A DNA stretch of 64,000 bases from Lepas anatifera (Eukaryota > Arthropoda > Thecostraca > Lepadidae), in NCBI GenBank assembly GCA_034440635.1, contig JAOTON010001129.1, positions 2,125,501 through 2,189,500 of the forward strand, in the 5' to 3' direction. Both the position numbers and the translations under genes were made by a program. Below the pieces are notes generated by a model. It was not told the DNA's origin and ran no database searches. It was given only the letters and a program-made list of their open reading frames with translations. Below, in pieces: positions 33,652 to 44,457 of the stretch. Positions within the stretch are counted from its first letter, which is position 1. Every line of letters begins with the position of its first letter.

Positions 33652-33830
33652 CATCATTTGGTGTTTTAGGGCGCGCCGACAACAAGGGTCATGTGGCGCC
33701 CATAACGCTAGACAAGATATGTATAAAAGAGTTTCAACATCTCAGGGGCTTAAGGTGTGTCAAGGGTAAAATGTAAATACACCGCACGTGCTTCAACAAG
33801 TCAAAGAGTGAAAAGACAGGTGATTACGTC
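33652..33830 (-). other. LINE B 3' UTR with terminal hairpin
   Basis: On the minus strand the last ~50 bases contain GGGCGCCACATGACCC, then GTCGGCGCGCCC and AAAACACC, and end in a short ATG-repeat-like tail. The same arrangement ends LINE A, the stub at 30,190 and the SINEs, so it is probably the sequence bound by the ORF2 RT for priming. Confidence 0.65.
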
Positions 33831-36800
33831 CTAGGATGGTGAGTAAATGACATTAAATGAGACACTCTTTAAAAAAGCGGCAATAGCCGTCAAGTCCACG
33901 GTTGGATGCTCTCCAAGCAGCGAATCCAGTGAAGGCGACCCGTGAAAGTATCGCTGTCTCTCAACCTCAAAATCTCGACAATCCACGAGAACGTGGCGCA
34001 CAGACAGGCGCTCCCCACAGCGAGCACACTCCGGCGGGACATCTCTACAAAGTAAAAATGAATGTGTTGCGTGGGTGTGGCCAATGCGGAGCCTAGAGAG
34101 GATCACCTCCTCCCTCCTTGAACTCGCAGAACCTGAAAAGCGCTTACCGATCAGCGGTTTCAGGGCCCGAAGCCTCTGACCCTTTGGGTCCGTATCCCAC
34201 CTGTCCTGCCATAATTTAGTCACGTGTTTTCGAATATGTGGGAACCAATCAGAGCAAGGGATCCGAAGGCCCGATGGTACGGTGCCCTGTGCTGCCTGCT
34301 TTGCAGCGAGATCGGCGCGCTCGTTTCCAACGATACCTGAATGACTGGGGACCCAGGCTAGTATAACTTGCTTTTTCTTGACATGCGTTCGGTGAAGTCT
34401 GTGTCTGATTTCATCTAGATAAAATGATGATGACGACTTAGTTCCGAAACACTCGAGGGCCTGTAGCGAAGATAGAGAGTCAGTGAATATAACACATCGG
34501 AGCTGTCTCGATAAAAGAATAGCGTTCAGGCAGCGTAGAATGGCGAATAACTCCGCAGTGAAAACCGAAGCAGCGGACGGTAGAGTGAAACACCTTGCAA
34601 CATCATCACTTACAAAGGCACATCCGACACCATCCTGACCCTTCGATCCATCCGTATAAAAGAGCCTGTGGTTTGGAAAGGAAGTCTGACAGTGCTCCAG
34701 AAAAACCTGTTGTGAGGCTACCGGAGTCAAATCTCTGGTTTTTGAGACCAGGCTTGTGTCTACCGTTGGCTCAGCTACCATCCAAGGTTCGATGGACGGG
34801 GCCTGAAAAAGTTCCACCTCTTCCAAGTTAACTTGGGCGTCATCAAGCCAGCTAGCTATCCTGTAATCTGCGTGCCGGGCATACTGAGGAGAGTGTTCAA
34901 TTTGACGCCGTTGTTCATGTGAGAACAGCCTTCGGAAGGTTGGGTGATTTGGGAACTGAAAAAGTTTTAGGGCATACTGCATGCCATGCATTCTGCGCCT
35001 TAGGTCCAACGGCATCTCACTTGCCTCCACGAGCATACTGGAGGCGGGAGATGTGCGAAAAGCACCGATTATTATCCTGATGGCGTGATAATGAACTGTG
35101 TCCAGCATGCGTTTAGAGCTTTCCGTGGCGGCATCATATGCTATGGAACCATATTCTATTTTAGATCGGACCAAAGATCTATATAACATAAGGAGGGTTT
35201 TCTGGTCCGCGCCATACTTGAGCTTGGTCAAAACTTTAAAGATATTTAGGGCTTTGAAACATCTATCCCTTAGATCCTTGAAATGTGGCACGTATGTTAA
35301 TTTCCTATCAATGATTACACCGAGAAAGCGGGTTTGTTCTACTACATCTATGGCTTGTTTATACATTGTTAGGACAGGATCAGTGCAATCATTTCGTTTA
35401 CGACAAAAATGTATGCATTTTGTTTTTTGCATTGAGAACTTCAAACCATTCTGTCCGCTCCATCGTTCCAACTTATCCAGAGCAATCTGCAACTGCCTCA
35501 CGGCCGATGGTGTGGATGATGTCGTGACCCAAATAGTAAAATCGTCGACAAAGAGGGCTGTGTTTATATTCGGAGGGATACCATCTGCTATATCGTTGAT
35601 TGCAATTGCGAACAGCGCAACAGAGAGGACGCTGCCCTGCGGTGTTCCATTTTCTTGTGTGTATTCATCAGATTCTGATGTGCCAACGCGGTATCGAAAA
35701 CGTCTGTTCTTAAGAAAATTGGACAGAAACCATCCCAAGTGACCTCGCACACCTAGATCGAAGACCTTCTGCAGGATACCGTGCCTCCAGGTGAGATCGA
35801 ATGCTCGCTCAATGTCAAAAAAGACGGCAATTGTGTGCTGCTTTCTGCTGAAGCCTTTCCGGATAGACAAGTCTAAAGCTAAGAGGTGGTCAATGGTGCT
35901 TCGACCCCTCCGGAATCCGCATTGAATGTTCGACAGTAGATTATTGGTCTCCAAAAAAGACATGAGGCGGAGGTTAACCATCTTCTCCAGCAGCTTGCAG
36001 ACGCAAGAGGTCAGTGAAATTGGGCGGTAGTCCCCAGGCGAGTCACCTTCCTTACCAGGCTTCAGTATGGGGACAACAACCGCGTCTCGCCATTGCTCGG
36101 GGAAGTCATGTTTTACCCAGATGTGGTTGAAGATGTGAAGTAGAGATGCTAATGAGCTGTCAGGAAGATGGGAAAGCATTTCATTTCGAATAGTGTCAGG
36201 CCCAGGTGAAACTGGCCTAACAGAACGAAGTGCTCCTTTCAGTTCACGCATTGTAAATGGAACATTGTATGAGGCAGAGTGGTTATGTCCGAAGTTAACG
36301 TTTGTTTGCTCTGCTCGTCCGCGTAAGCGCCTGAAACTATCGTCCTGGACATGAGAGCTACATCGCATGCTGAAGGCTGCCGCCATACGGTTCGATACTT
36401 CTTTTGTGTCAGTTATTTTGATGCCGTTATCATCTAATACGGGTGTGGATGTGGATTGTGACCTACCCTGAAGTTGTTTTACTCTGGTCCAAACCTGTGT
36501 AGTTGGTGTAAATCTATTCACGGTACACACATACTCCACCCACCACCTCCGCTTGGCATTTAACACAATGCGGCGAGCGAGTGCTCGGGCACGCTTGAAG
36601 GCTATAAGGGTTGTGGTTGTCGTACTCCTCCTAAAAACTCTAAAAGCCCGCTTTCTACTTAAAATGGCCTGCTTGCACTCGTGGCTCCACCAGGGAACAG
36701 GCGTTCGCCTGAGTTTGCCAGACGTCATGGGTATAAAAGTCGCTGCAGCCTCCAAAATCATGTTGTTAAAGTCTCTTACGCTCTGAGTAGCCGAAGTCTC

Positions 36801-37556
36801 AGAGGAGAGGTTCACCAAACCACACGCACTCTCAAAGCCAGTCCAATCTGCCCGCCGTGTGTTCCATCGTGGAAGATTTGTTCTGCAGACGGATGTCCGG
36901 GTTTGTGAGATGATAATAGGGAAGTGGTCGCTACCGTGTGGGTCATCTAGAGATTTCCACCGGAGCTGGGCTAAGAGAGACGGTGTACAAATTGAAAGGT
37001 CTATAGCAGAGTGATTTCCAGATGGAAGAGATACGTGGGTGGGGCGACCGGTATTCAAAAGACATAGTGAGTTTAGGTGGAGAAAGCGTTCAAGTGTTCG
37101 ACCTCGAGCACACGTACGGCCTCCAGCCACTCCCCACGCGGCGTTGTGGGCGTTGAAGTCGCCCAATAACATATAAGGGGTTGGGAGCTGATCAACAAGG
37201 CTGTTCAGATTATTTATGTCAGTGTTACCTCCCGGTGGTAAGTAAATGGAACAAACTGTCAGCTTCATAAAACCCAAGTCGACCCGGGCTGCCACAGCCT
37301 GCAAGATACTTCTTAAAGTGATTTGATGACATGGTATAGATGTGTGGACAGCTAACATCACTCCACCGTATGCTATTGTGGTGCTAAATACGTCTTTTCG
37401 GAATATATTGTACTGTCGAACTGAAAACTTACCACCTGGACGCAACTTAGTCTCCTGGAGGCAAACAACAGATGGATTGTAAGCATATAAGAGGCTCTGC
37501 AGGTCCGAGACGTTTGAACGAAGGCCTCGGCAGTTCCATTGTAGAAATTGTGTCAT
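33831..37556 (-). CDS. LINE B ORF2: endonuclease-reverse transcriptase-RNase H, intact
   Basis: 1,241 codons without interruption. An APE-type endonuclease occupies about residues 1-230 (QWNCRGLRSN, LQETKL, LGDFNAHNAAWG near residue 130, GSDHFPI). The RT spans about residues 450-750: PILKPGKEGDSPGDYRPIS, VFFDIERAFD, NGTPQGSVLSV and FVDDFTIW near residue 670. RNase H spans about 965-1100: FYTDGSKG, FTAELFAI, FTDSLSSL and WVPSHSGIVGNERADLAA. A Cys/His cluster (CARCGERLSVRHVLVDC) lies near the C-terminus. The protein nicks target DNA and reverse transcribes its own RNA in the nucleus. All catalytic residues are present, so it may still be functional. The start follows the ORF1 stop by 26 bp, so reinitiation is plausible. 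Confidence 0.95.
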   Translation of the reverse strand: MTQFLQWNCRGLRSNVSDLQSLLYAYNPSVVCLQETKLRPGGKFSVRQYNIFRKDVFSTTIAYGGVMLAVHTSIPCHQITLRSILQAVAARVDLGFMKLTVCSIYLPPGGNTDINNLNSLVDQLPTPYMLLGDFNAHNAAWGVAGGRTCARGRTLERFLHLNSLCLLNTGRPTHVSLPSGNHSAIDLSICTPSLLAQLRWKSLDDPHGSDHFPIIISQTRTSVCRTNLPRWNTRRADWTGFESACGLVNLSSETSATQSVRDFNNMILEAAATFIPMTSGKLRRTPVPWWSHECKQAILSRKRAFRVFRRSTTTTTLIAFKRARALARRIVLNAKRRWWVEYVCTVNRFTPTTQVWTRVKQLQGRSQSTSTPVLDDNGIKITDTKEVSNRMAAAFSMRCSSHVQDDSFRRLRGRAEQTNVNFGHNHSASYNVPFTMRELKGALRSVRPVSPGPDTIRNEMLSHLPDSSLASLLHIFNHIWVKHDFPEQWRDAVVVPILKPGKEGDSPGDYRPISLTSCVCKLLEKMVNLRLMSFLETNNLLSNIQCGFRRGRSTIDHLLALDLSIRKGFSRKQHTIAVFFDIERAFDLTWRHGILQKVFDLGVRGHLGWFLSNFLKNRRFRYRVGTSESDEYTQENGTPQGSVLSVALFAIAINDIADGIPPNINTALFVDDFTIWVTTSSTPSAVRQLQIALDKLERWSGQNGLKFSMQKTKCIHFCRKRNDCTDPVLTMYKQAIDVVEQTRFLGVIIDRKLTYVPHFKDLRDRCFKALNIFKVLTKLKYGADQKTLLMLYRSLVRSKIEYGSIAYDAATESSKRMLDTVHYHAIRIIIGAFRTSPASSMLVEASEMPLDLRRRMHGMQYALKLFQFPNHPTFRRLFSHEQRRQIEHSPQYARHADYRIASWLDDAQVNLEEVELFQAPSIEPWMVAEPTVDTSLVSKTRDLTPVASQQVFLEHCQTSFPNHRLFYTDGSKGQDGVGCAFVSDDVARCFTLPSAASVFTAELFAILRCLNAILLSRQLRCVIFTDSLSSLQALECFGTKSSSSFYLDEIRHRLHRTHVKKKQVILAWVPSHSGIVGNERADLAAKQAAQGTVPSGLRIPCSDWFPHIRKHVTKLWQDRWDTDPKGQRLRALKPLIGKRFSGSASSRREEVILSRLRIGHTHATHSFLLCRDVPPECARCGERLSVRHVLVDCRDFEVERQRYFHGSPSLDSLLGEHPTVDLTAIAAFLKSVSFNVIYSPS

Positions 37557-37582
37557 TTATTTAAAAGAGAACGGGCCAAGAT

Positions 37583-39216
37583 TTACTGCGGGCGACGACG
37601 GGTCTGTCTAACCTTTCCACGGGGGCCAGAGCCCCCGGGTGGACCCTTAGCTGGTCCTGCCCCCGGGCCACCGAGCCGGTTCCGAACCGGACCACGGCCC
37701 CGTCCACTCTCCAATGAAGTTCCTCGGGCACGCGAAGTTTGAGGATGGCCGGGAGGGCTCTCAGCCGGGCGCTTCACTGGGGACCTACCCCGTGAAGAGC
37801 TCTCAAAATTCCTCCGCACAGCAGCCACTGTGGAGAACGGAGTTTGGGAGGGGAGATGCGATGGCGTTGGCCCGGTCTCTGCTGTAGACGATGGCGCAGA
37901 TGCAACCGGAGGCGCTGGAACAGCGCCCCCAGCGGGTGGTTCAATGGGGGACGGCGGGCGGCGCCTCCCTGTGGGGGAATGCTTGCCTCCCCGTCCCACA
38001 ACTGTCCAGCTCTCTAAGTCGGCCGAGGGCTGGTGGCTGGACGAGTGACCAACAGGCGCCGCCTGCTGGTGCTCAGGGGTGGGGCCATGGCCCCGCCCCA
38101 CACCTCCGGCAGGAGCCGAGGACGGGAGGATGGAGTCAGGAGCGTCGCTCCGCTCCCGCCCCCCTCCCCGTAAGGAGGGAGGTTGTGGAGGAGGCGCCGC
38201 CTCCGGCTCGGGAGACGGAGAGGCGGGCTGGCGTGAAAACACCAGCCCCATCCTCCCTGCCAGGCGAACAAAGTCCGACACTGACAAGGATCGGATGACC
38301 TCCTCCGGGGTCATCCTGGGAGGGGCCAAGGCCCCGGTACCGACAGCTTGAGCGTATGATTTCCGGGGGTGGGTGGCCTCGTAGGCGTCCCGAGCCTCCC
38401 GGAAGCTCATACGCCCCTTCACTTTGATGTTAATTATTTCTTTTTTAAGAGTGGGGCAGTTGCGATCATATGCAGCGTGTGCGACTTGGCATTGGCCACA
38501 GTTGGTACAGAATGGGGTTTCAGCGTTACAGGATGTCGACTCGTGCTCCTTGGAACCACAACGTCCGCAGGTTCGGGTACCTCTGCAGGATGAAGTAGTG
38601 TGTCCGTACCGGTGGCACGTAAAACATCGCATTGGATTGGGAACGTACGCTCTGACACTCTCTCCTTAACATATCCTACCGTAACCGACTCAGGCAGATC
38701 GACTCCATCAAAGGTAAGTATTATTGAGTTTGTGTCTTGCATTTCTCCTGCCTTCTTAATCCTGATCCTTTTCGCTGTCACAACACCAAAACAACTCAGT
38801 CCCTCTACAATCTCCTCATCACAAACTCCGGCCGAGTCGAAGCAGTTGATCACTCCTTTGACAAAGTTCTTTGTTTTGTGCGCTTCGATGCAAACATTTA
38901 CAGTGACATTTTTCTTTGTACCTTGATCGTGTTTCGTGAAAGTAAGGGTGGATGTGCTCAGTGCGCGTTCTGCATCACGGTGGTCAAGGAACTCGACCTC
39001 AAGAGTTCCATCTCGCAAGCGGTCACAGCGGCTGACTTTACCTAGGCGGTCACACGCCTCCTTTCTTTGGAAAGGGGACAGGCGAGACAGGGAGCAGCTC
39101 ACTCCTCTTATCAGGAGGACGCGGGGGCGCGATGGCTTCGATTGGGAAGGGTTTTGGGAGGTGGCTACCTCCTGCTGGAGGTGGTGAGGGGGGTTTGTGG
39201 AGTTTGAGGAATCCAT
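37583..39216 (-). pseudogene. LINE B ORF1: gag-like RNA-binding protein, one frameshift
   Basis: The first part (39,216 to about 38,655) contains LSPFQRKEACDRLGK and an RRM-like alpha/beta region. After a 2-bp insertion near 38,655 the frame continues as MRCFTCHRYGHTTSSC, with further CX2CX4HX4C-type knuckles (CGRCGSKEHESTSC, CTNCGQCQ), then a Pro/Gly-rich basic tail. It would coat element RNA. The GYVKERV segment that joins the two frames is the same place where the LINE F copy is split by a MITE. LINE D keeps this junction in one frame, which confirms the defect here. Confidence 0.85.
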
Positions 39217-40343
39217 GGGAAGATCATAGGGTTCGACCAGCCACGTGCGCCCCCCCTTCCAACGAGGGTGCTACAAGGCGAGACGACGCACGGGCTGACT
39301 ATACGGGGGAGACGCCGCCGTTACGGGAGGGGGAGACTCACCAAACCCCCCTGCCTCGACGACGGTCCCCCTTGCACCTAGCCTAGACGACCCCGGGCGG
39401 GGCACGGACACCCCTCCCCTCCCCGGGTGAAATCGGGACCTCACCAAGGGAGGGAGGGACAGCCGAGCCCCACCAAAGGTCGACAGACTTTTACAATGCT
39501 GCTACTCTTGTCGATGCCTTCGAGAGTTCCCCGCCCTTGCGGAAATCCAGACCAAAGTAGAGTGTTGCTAGAGGCACACGAACGAACACAGCGCCTACCT
39601 CAGCTCAGCTACCAGGACTCCTTCATCCCGGGGTACGGGTCGGTGCGCAGCTCACCTTAAAAAGACAGGCGCCCCCACACGGCCTCATCGGAGCAGGCGA
39701 CTACCACCTGCTCGTCACAACTGATTCCCGGCTGGTCCGAGAGAAGCGAGCCCCCGGCCCGCAGGGCCGGCGATTAGAGGGATCCAATCGCCAGCCACAC
39801 GAGCCGGAGGCCCACATACACCCAGACCATCCAGGGAATCATATGCACGTGCAAGGACGTCCATGATACTAGGATAATGTGGGTAACTGGGAAGTTATGA
39901 GTTGGAAAAGGAAGAGGGTCGGTCTGCGCTGTCCAGCCCAGACGCGCGCCGCACGCGACCGGGGTGTCCACACTCAAGACGAGCAAGAGTGCACACACAC
40001 CCGCCACCCGCGGAGACACGCCCGGCCAGACATCGCAGACAGTGGGCAGGAGGGGCATTTAGGAGTGGACAGAAAGGATACGGGTGGAGAGGCATGGAGA
40101 GACAAGGAAATAAGGAAAGAAGAGGAAAAGGAACAAGGAGTTGGTGGGATTTGAATTTAGGAGGGCCAAGAAAGGATGAGGATGGCAGTTTCGATTTGGC
40201 CTCTCGCCCGAAGGCGAGGGGCGAAAACCCATCCTGCCAACTGGGGTCGCGGGTGTTGTCACATCCCGTACCCAATTATCCATGTGGCGGACCAGTCAGC
40301 AGGTGCCAACAAGTCCGGAAGATGAAAATTGGTCCCCTGCGGG
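39217..40343 (-). promoter_or_regulatory. LINE B 5' leader (putative internal promoter)
   Basis: 1.1 kb non-coding leader, almost identical by eye to 44,458-45,586 and to 55,465-56,589. It starts CCCGCAGGGGACC. Identity stops about 15-25 bp before the ORF1 ATG, right after CACGTGGCTGG. As LINEs need a promoter inside the transcript, this block is the likely promoter; the sequence itself does not prove it. Confidence 0.7.
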
Positions 40344-40884
40344 AACAACCATCTGTCCACCAGGGAACGGGAATACGGCGGGGCAGCGGACTAGTCTTTG
40401 GGATAAACTTCCCGGCAGATGAGTTTATGTAGGAGCATATCTCTTCATAGTAGGTCGTTGCACTTTTCCCCGGCTCTGGATGAAAATCAAAGATACAATC
40501 AGTAGTGAAAGCGTCCCAGTTGGCCCTGTGGAAGTTCCAGCGCGGAACCCGTATTCCAGGGTGAGGGGTGTCCGACCACAACCAAACTGGGTAATGATCG
40601 CTGCCGCAGGGGTTACTGTGGGTACGCCATTGGAAGCGGTTGACAAGCGAGGAAGAACACAGTGATAAGTCAATTGCTGATGTCGCCCCTGACGGTAAGG
40701 CAATGTGTGCATGTTGGCCAGTATTTAATAGGCATATGTCATTTCGCGTAATTATTTCCTCTTAGCGCCTTCCCCGCGTGTTTGTGGGGGAACAGCCCCA
40801 TGTGGTACTGTATGTGTTAAAGTCTCCTAATATAATATTGTTTGCGGGTAGTTGCTGTATTAGATCTTGGAACTCCCCTTCAGT
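40344..40884 (-). pseudogene. LINE C fragment: endonuclease C-terminal part
   Basis: Minus-strand translation in pieces gives LIQQLPANNIILGDFN, STTWGCSPTNTRG, ICLLNTGQHAHIALPSG, SAIDLSLCS, GSDHYPVW and PVPWWTDGC, matching the endonuclease and linker of LINEs B and D but clearly diverged. There is a stop after TRGRR and no RT. It is bounded by LINE B's 5' end on the left and by LINE D's RT on the right. Confidence 0.8.
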
Positions 40885-42767
40885 GTATCACCTACTCTGA
40901 AACGAAAACGCCTATCTTTCAAGAAATTGGAAATAAACCGACCCATACGACCGCGTATACCGAATCTGAACAGCTTTTGTAGAATACCATGTCTCCACGT
41001 GGAGTCGTAGGCGTGCTTGATATCGAAGAATACAGCAACAGTGTGGTGTTTTCTCATGAAACCCTCGCGAATACTTGCATCGAGCGCAAGCAAATGGTCG
41101 ACTGTGCCTCGGTTTCTCCGGAATCCGCATTGAATGTTAGTAAAGAGGTTGTTGCTTTCCAGGAACCACATAAGACGAGTGTTTACCATCCTTTCAAACA
41201 GCTTTCCGACACATGAGGTGAGTGAGATGGGGCGATAATCATCCGGGGAGTAACCATCTTTTCCTGGCTTCAGGATGGGGATGATTATGGCCTCCCGCCA
41301 CTGCCTCCGGGAAATCATTTTCAATCCAAATTAGATTGAAAATACCAAGAAGCGGAATGAGGGCGCAATCAGGAAGATGTTTGAGCATTGAATTGCTGAT
41401 CGTATCTGGTCCTGGTGAGACAGATTTACATTGTTGCAGAGCATTCTTTAACTCACGGATGGTAAATGGGGCGTTATATGTTTCTGTGTTGTCATCTCCA
41501 AAGTTTACAGGAGTTGCCTCCTCCCGCCTCCGAAAGCTCTGAAAATCATGGCTTTGCATGGCTGTGCTGCACCTAGTTCTAAACGCAGACGCCATTTTAG
41601 TTGCGATTATTTGCGGATCTGTGATTTTAATGTTATTTTCCACCAAAACTGGGGCAGGGGTGGACCTTCGCTTCCCTTGAATATTCTGAACTCGGGCCCA
41701 CACCTGTGCAGATGGGGTGAAACGATTTAATGTGCTTATATAGGCCATCCACCACCTGTGCTTGGAATTCAAGACGACTCGGCGGGCGGACGCTCTAGCC
41801 TGTCTGAAGAGGATTAGGTTGTCGTTTGTCGTGCGTTTCTTAAAGACCCGCAGAGCCCGTTTCCTTTTCAAAATAGCTTGCTTGCATTCAAGGTTCCACC
41901 ACGGAACTGGAACGCGTTTTGGTCTTTTAGACGTCATAGGGATATACATTTTCGCAACTGAGATAATCATATCATTAAACTTTTGAATTGCAATGGTTGC
42001 CGAGGCACCCTCTGAGGATAGATCTGCCGTACCGCAAGCCGTCTCAAAGCCTAACCAGTCTGCGCGGTTATAGCTCCATCGCAGCATGCGATTTGCAGGA
42101 GGGAGTGATCGAACTGGTTTGAGAACGATAGGATAGTGGTCACTGCTGAAAGGTTCTTCGGTAGTATTCCAGTGAAACTGAGATAGGAGAGAAGGGGAGC
42201 AGATAGAGAGGTCGATGGCCGAGAGTGAGCCGGATGGAAGAGTAATATGAGTAGGGCGGCCGGTGTTCAGAACGCATAGGGAATTTAGGTGAAGGAAGCG
42301 TTCTACAGTCCGGCCCCGAGAGTCGGTGCGGCCAGCAGATTCCCCCAAGCTCAGCTGTGGGCGTTAAAATCGCCAAGTAAGAGAAAAGGGGTTGGAAGTT
42401 GGTCAATTAAACAATTTAAGTCATTTAAGTTTAAGTTGCCACCCGGTGGAAGATAAAGTGAGCATATTGTTAATTTGGTAAATCCAAGGTCCGCCCTGAC
42501 GGCCACCGCCTGCAGGCTTGTAATTAGAGCTAGATGATGACAGGGGGTGGAATGGTGCACTGCAACCATAACACCCCCGTAAGCAATCGTAGTACTGAAA
42601 ATGTCTTTCCTAAAATTCTGAAAGTTTCGTATGTCAAATGATGACCGAGGAGACAACTTGGTCTCCTGGAGGCATATAACAGAGGGGTTATATTCCGATA
42701 TAAGATGCTGCAGGTCAGTAAAGTTGGCTCGGAGGCCTCGGCAATTCCATTGGATAATGGGTGTCAT
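40885..42767 (-). pseudogene. LINE D ORF2: endonuclease and partial RT (frameshifted, truncated)
   Basis: The frame 42,767-42,351 carries QWNCRGLRANFTDLQ, LQETKLS and LLLGDFNAHS. After a shift, 42,348-41,239 has LNTGRPTHITLPSG, AIDLSICS, SSDHYPI, the linker, and SVSPGPDTISNSML. A further shift leads to 41,324-40,885 with PILKPGKDGYSPDDYRPIS and VFFDIKHAYD. It stops at RFRVGDT, before the catalytic Asp pair. The ATG directly follows the ORF1 stop codon (TAAATG). Confidence 0.88.
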
Positions 42768-44457
42768 TTAGACAAAAGGAAACGGGCTTAGTAAAGAATC
42801 ACTCGGCCTAACCCTTCCACGGGGGTCCAGAACCTCCATATGGGTTCCTGACTGGTCCAGCACTGTGGCCACCGAGCCGGTTCCGGACGGGACCACGACC
42901 TCTGCTGCCTTCTGCGGAGTTTCCGCGGGCCCGCGTGGTCTGCTGAGGGAGGTCAGGGGGCTATCAGCCGGGCGCTTCACTGGCGACCTTCCTCGCGTCG
43001 TACTCTCAAAGTTCTTTCGAACTGCCGCCACAGAGCGTGATGCAGCAGGTATGTTTGAGTCGGTCACTATGTTTGCTGGTGGCGTACCCGATATCTGCTG
43101 TGGTTGTTGCGGCGGGTGCAGACTTTTCGGTTTGTTGGGAGGCACCACAGGTGACCGTTCGCGGCGCCCCTGGGTTGGATTATGCTTCCCCTTGGGACCT
43201 ACAACAATCCAACCGTCCGACTGCTCGGGGTCAGGGGAGGAGGGGAAGAGTTGTCACCTCCCGCACCATCAGCTGGCATAGGAGTATGGGGCTCAGGGAT
43301 GGGGGAGCCCCGTCCTTGGGTGCACCTCCACCGGCTCTCTGCGAGGGCGGTGGGGGTGGAGAGGGTGCCGCCGCCGGCGCAGGCGCCGAGGCGGTGGGCC
43401 GGTGCGACAGCACCAGGCCCATGCTCCCTGCTAGGCGAATGAAATCCGCCACAGTCAGGGATCGGAGGTACTCTTCAGGAGTCACCCTGGGAGGAGCAGG
43501 CGTCCCCGCGCCAACCGTCTGAGCATACGACCTCCGAGGGTGGGTGGCCTCGTACACATCACGAGCCTCTCGAAAGCTTAATCGTCTCTTCACTTTCAGG
43601 CTCATAATTTCACGCTCTTTGATGAGGGTCGGGCACTTTCGGTCAAACACTGTGTGAGGGGTCTGGCCCTCCCCACAGTTAACACAGAAGTAGGAAGGCG
43701 ACGTGCAATCTGCTGCTACGTGGCCTGATGCTCCACACTGGCCACAAGTTCGTACTCCTCTGCATGTTGAGGTCGTGTGTCCGTATCGATGGCAAGTGAA
43801 GCAACGCATTGGGTTTGGGATATACGCTCTCACACTCACCTTCGTGTATCCAACATATACGCTCTCGGGCAAGTCCAGGCCATCAAAAGTCAAAACAACG
43901 GTGTCTGTTTCTCTCTCTGCTCCTCCACGCTTCGTCTTCACTCTCTTCGATCCCACTACGCCAAACTCTTCCAAACCATCGAGAATTTCATCGTCAGGAA
44001 CACCTCTAAGTTCGAAGCTCCTGATCACCCCCCGACAAAAGTTTTTGGTCCTGTGAGTCTCGACAGTCACTTTTACCTTAATCATTCTGCGTGCACCGTT
44101 TTCTCTACGTGTGTAGGTAAGCTCCCTAGCATTAAGCGCCCTTGCTGCATCTCTACTTTCCGCAAATTCCAGTTCCCAGCTCCCGTCTTTCAGGGAGTCA
44201 CATCTCAGTATTTTACCAAGGCGGTCGCATGCCTCCTTACGCTGAAAGGGTGAGAGGTTTGATAATGAGCCATCAACACCTCGCACTATCAGCACCCGTG
44301 GGTTAGATGGCTTGGTGTAGTCCTTTCGTGGTTCTGACTGCGACGGATGTTGAGACCCATCCCCCGGTGGGGGGTGTGGGTGGCCAGCGATGGGTTGGTT
44401 GACAACGGGATCAGGGGGAGGAGGGTTGTTTGGTTCGTAGGAGTTTTGGGTATCCAT
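42768..44457 (-). pseudogene. LINE D ORF1: gag-like protein with zinc knuckles
   Basis: Starts MDTQNSYEPNNPPPPD. LSPFQRKEACDRLGK and the RRM-like region are followed by PMRCFTCHRYGHTTSTC, CGQCGASGHVAADC and CVNCGEG knuckles, RLSFREARDVYEATHP, then a Pro-rich tail. One frame runs 44,457-43,231; the C-terminus (43,148-42,768) is in another frame, so there is one frameshift near 43,200. The N-terminal half is only moderately similar to that of LINE B. Confidence 0.87.

Larger units (their letters stand above)
33652..40343 (-). mobile_element. LINE B: nearly complete I-superfamily retrotransposon, 6.7 kb
   Basis: Reads 5' to 3' from 40,343 to about 33,652. The layout is a 1.1 kb 5' leader, ORF1 (gag-like), ORF2 (endonuclease-RT-RNase H), and a 170-bp 3' UTR ending in the hairpin GGCGCC...GTCGGCGCGCCC and an AATGATGA tail. 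The 5' end CCCGCAGGGGACC is shared with LINEs D and F, so it is the true start. ORF1 has one frameshift; ORF2 is intact. It abuts fragment C at its 5' end, and no target duplication is found, so one flank was probably rearranged. Confidence 0.9.

Noticed and set aside
34595..38669. Plus-strand frames opposite LINE B
   Set aside because: Shadows of the minus-strand ORF1/ORF2, which carry all the recognisable motifs.
39774..40432. Frames within the LINE leaders on both strands
   Set aside because: They recur in all three leader copies with frame-breaking differences and show no domain; GC-rich composition explains their length.
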